Assembly: GCA_040772845.1 (NCBI GenBank)
Contig: JAXGXG010000001.1
Coordinates: 5,332,001 to 5,396,000 of the forward strand
Direction: 5' to 3'
DNA: 64,000 nt
Origin: PWXP01 sp040772845
GTDB taxonomy: Bacteria; Planctomycetota; Planctomycetia; Pirellulales; Thermoguttaceae
Part shown: piece by piece, positions 63,406 through 64,000 of the stretch
Position numbering within the stretch: position 1 is the first letter of the stretch
How the letters are laid out: the number at the start of each line of letters is the position of its first letter
Made by a program: the position numbers and the translations under genes
The notes under the pieces: generated by a model
Told to the model about the DNA's origin: nothing
Seen by the model: only the letters and a program-made list of their open reading frames with translations
The model's database searches: none

Positions 63406-63669
63406 GTGGTGATTGTGTACTTGACCCTCACCATTCCGCGTGTCATGCTGTTTGAGGCGTTTCTTTCCTTCCTGGGTTTGGGCGTCGAGCCGCCCGACGT
63501 GTCCTGGGGCCTGCTGGCCAACGAAGGCATCCAAGCCATCACACCCATCCGGATCTACTGGTGGCTGGTTGTCTATCCGGGGCTGGCACTGGGGATAACC
63601 TTACTCGCCTTGAACTTCCTGGGCGACGGGCTTCGCGACGCGCTGGACCCGCGCATGAAAAACCGATAA
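63406..63669 (+). pseudogene. permease (OppC-type) 3' fragment, copy 3
   Basis: Last 87 residues of the permease at 25050 (VYLTLTIPRVMLFEAFLSFL to DPRMKNR, stop TAA at 63667-63669). Closer to copy 1 than copy 2 is at several third positions. It is followed 8 bp later by a gene, unlike the other copies, so it may be the original 3' end of the permease gene. Confidence 0.88.
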
Positions 63670-63677
63670 CTGGGAGC

Positions 63678-64000
63678 ATGAACATGATGAAATCATCGAA
63701 TCGCCGCACCCATTGGCGACATACCCACCTGCCTCGCTGCCTTGCTGCGGCACTCGCGGCACTCGCCTGCGTCGTGTCGCTATCGTCCATCGCTCCAGCA
63801 GCCGACGAGAAGCCGTTGACTCCGCTCGATCGCGCACGGCTGATCATTGCCGAGACACAACCGCTGACGGTCGATCGCGGCGACCGGCTTCCCTTCATCG
63901 TCTGGCCCCTTCACAATCTGACGGCGGAGACCGATGCCGAATTGGAGGATGTGCTGCAGAAGCTGGCCGACCGGGGTATGGTCACTGTAACCGGCTGGAG
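63678..64000 (+). CDS. exported protein, C-terminus beyond the window
   Basis: Open from ATG 63678 to the end of the window (107 codons). A long signal peptide at about residues 1-41 (LPRCLAAALAALACVVSLSS, then APAADE) is followed by DRARLIIAETQPLTVDRGDR and LEDVLQKLADRGMVTVTGW. No family recognised from this part. It begins 8 bp after the permease 3' fragment, GGGAG in front of the ATG, as if it were the next gene in the original peptide-transporter operon. Confidence 0.75.
   Translation, partial: MNMMKSSNRRTHWRHTHLPRCLAAALAALACVVSLSSIAPAADEKPLTPLDRARLIIAETQPLTVDRGDRLPFIVWPLHNLTAETDAELEDVLQKLADRGMVTVTGW

Larger units (their letters stand above)
62904..63669 (+). repeat. right-end unit of segment B (hicB-like gene and permease 3' end)
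   Basis: Counterpart of 40046-40811, same length. It cuts the ParE-like toxin gene on its left and joins the downstream chromosomal gene on its right. Confidence 0.85.

Overview
The window looks like a chromosomal segment of a planctomycete (phylum Planctomycetota). The clues are high GC, a DUF1559 prepilin-like protein with the H-X9-DG tail, a PEP-CTERM protein built of autotransporter-type beta-strand repeats, a Tat-exported Gfo/Idh/MocA protein, Hint-domain toxins, and many REP/RAYT and palindromic repeats. This is inference from gene content; no rRNA, tRNA or CRISPR array was recognised.

Left part (1-26111) is mostly ordinary chromosome. It holds a CbxX-like AAA ATPase with transketolase, a Gfo/Idh/MocA oxidoreductase, an FtsQ-like protein with MurB, an RhlE-type helicase, PurA, UppS with MurC, a SpoU-type RNA methyltransferase and a peptide-type ABC transporter (binding protein and two permeases). 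Its most interesting block is 9796-14292: a three-gene operon (soluble ABC ATPase, HypB/UreG-like GTPase, Fe-S protein) with a near-consensus sigma-54 promoter and an adjacent sigma-54 activator gene.

Middle and right part (26112-63669) is a 37.5-kb accessory region. The 3' end of the second permease gene is present three times (to 26111, 40811 and 63669). Copies 1 and 2 share the sequence after them, copies 2 and 3 share the sequence before them, and copy 3 is followed 8 bp later by a secreted-protein gene that runs off the window. This is the pattern expected of two island-like segments lying in tandem in the 3' end of the permease gene.

Segment A (26112-40811) carries a PEP-CTERM gene split by an IS110 element with a long non-coding leader, a DUF1559 gene, RAYT transposases, an HNH nuclease, a complete IS4-type element, a frameshifted thermonuclease and an orphan HicB-like protein. 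Segment B (40812-63669) carries a proteasome-like Ntn-hydrolase with a small partner, a zeta-like kinase toxin module present twice (one copy broken by two IS elements), and between about 45.3 and 52.8 kb a series of integron-type attC sites. The attC sites bound cassettes that include two secreted Hint-domain toxin/immunity pairs. No integron integrase is visible. A hairpin-rich 775-bp repeat occurs three times, and REP-like palindromes flank the RAYT genes. Several frameshifts and truncations mark the right end.
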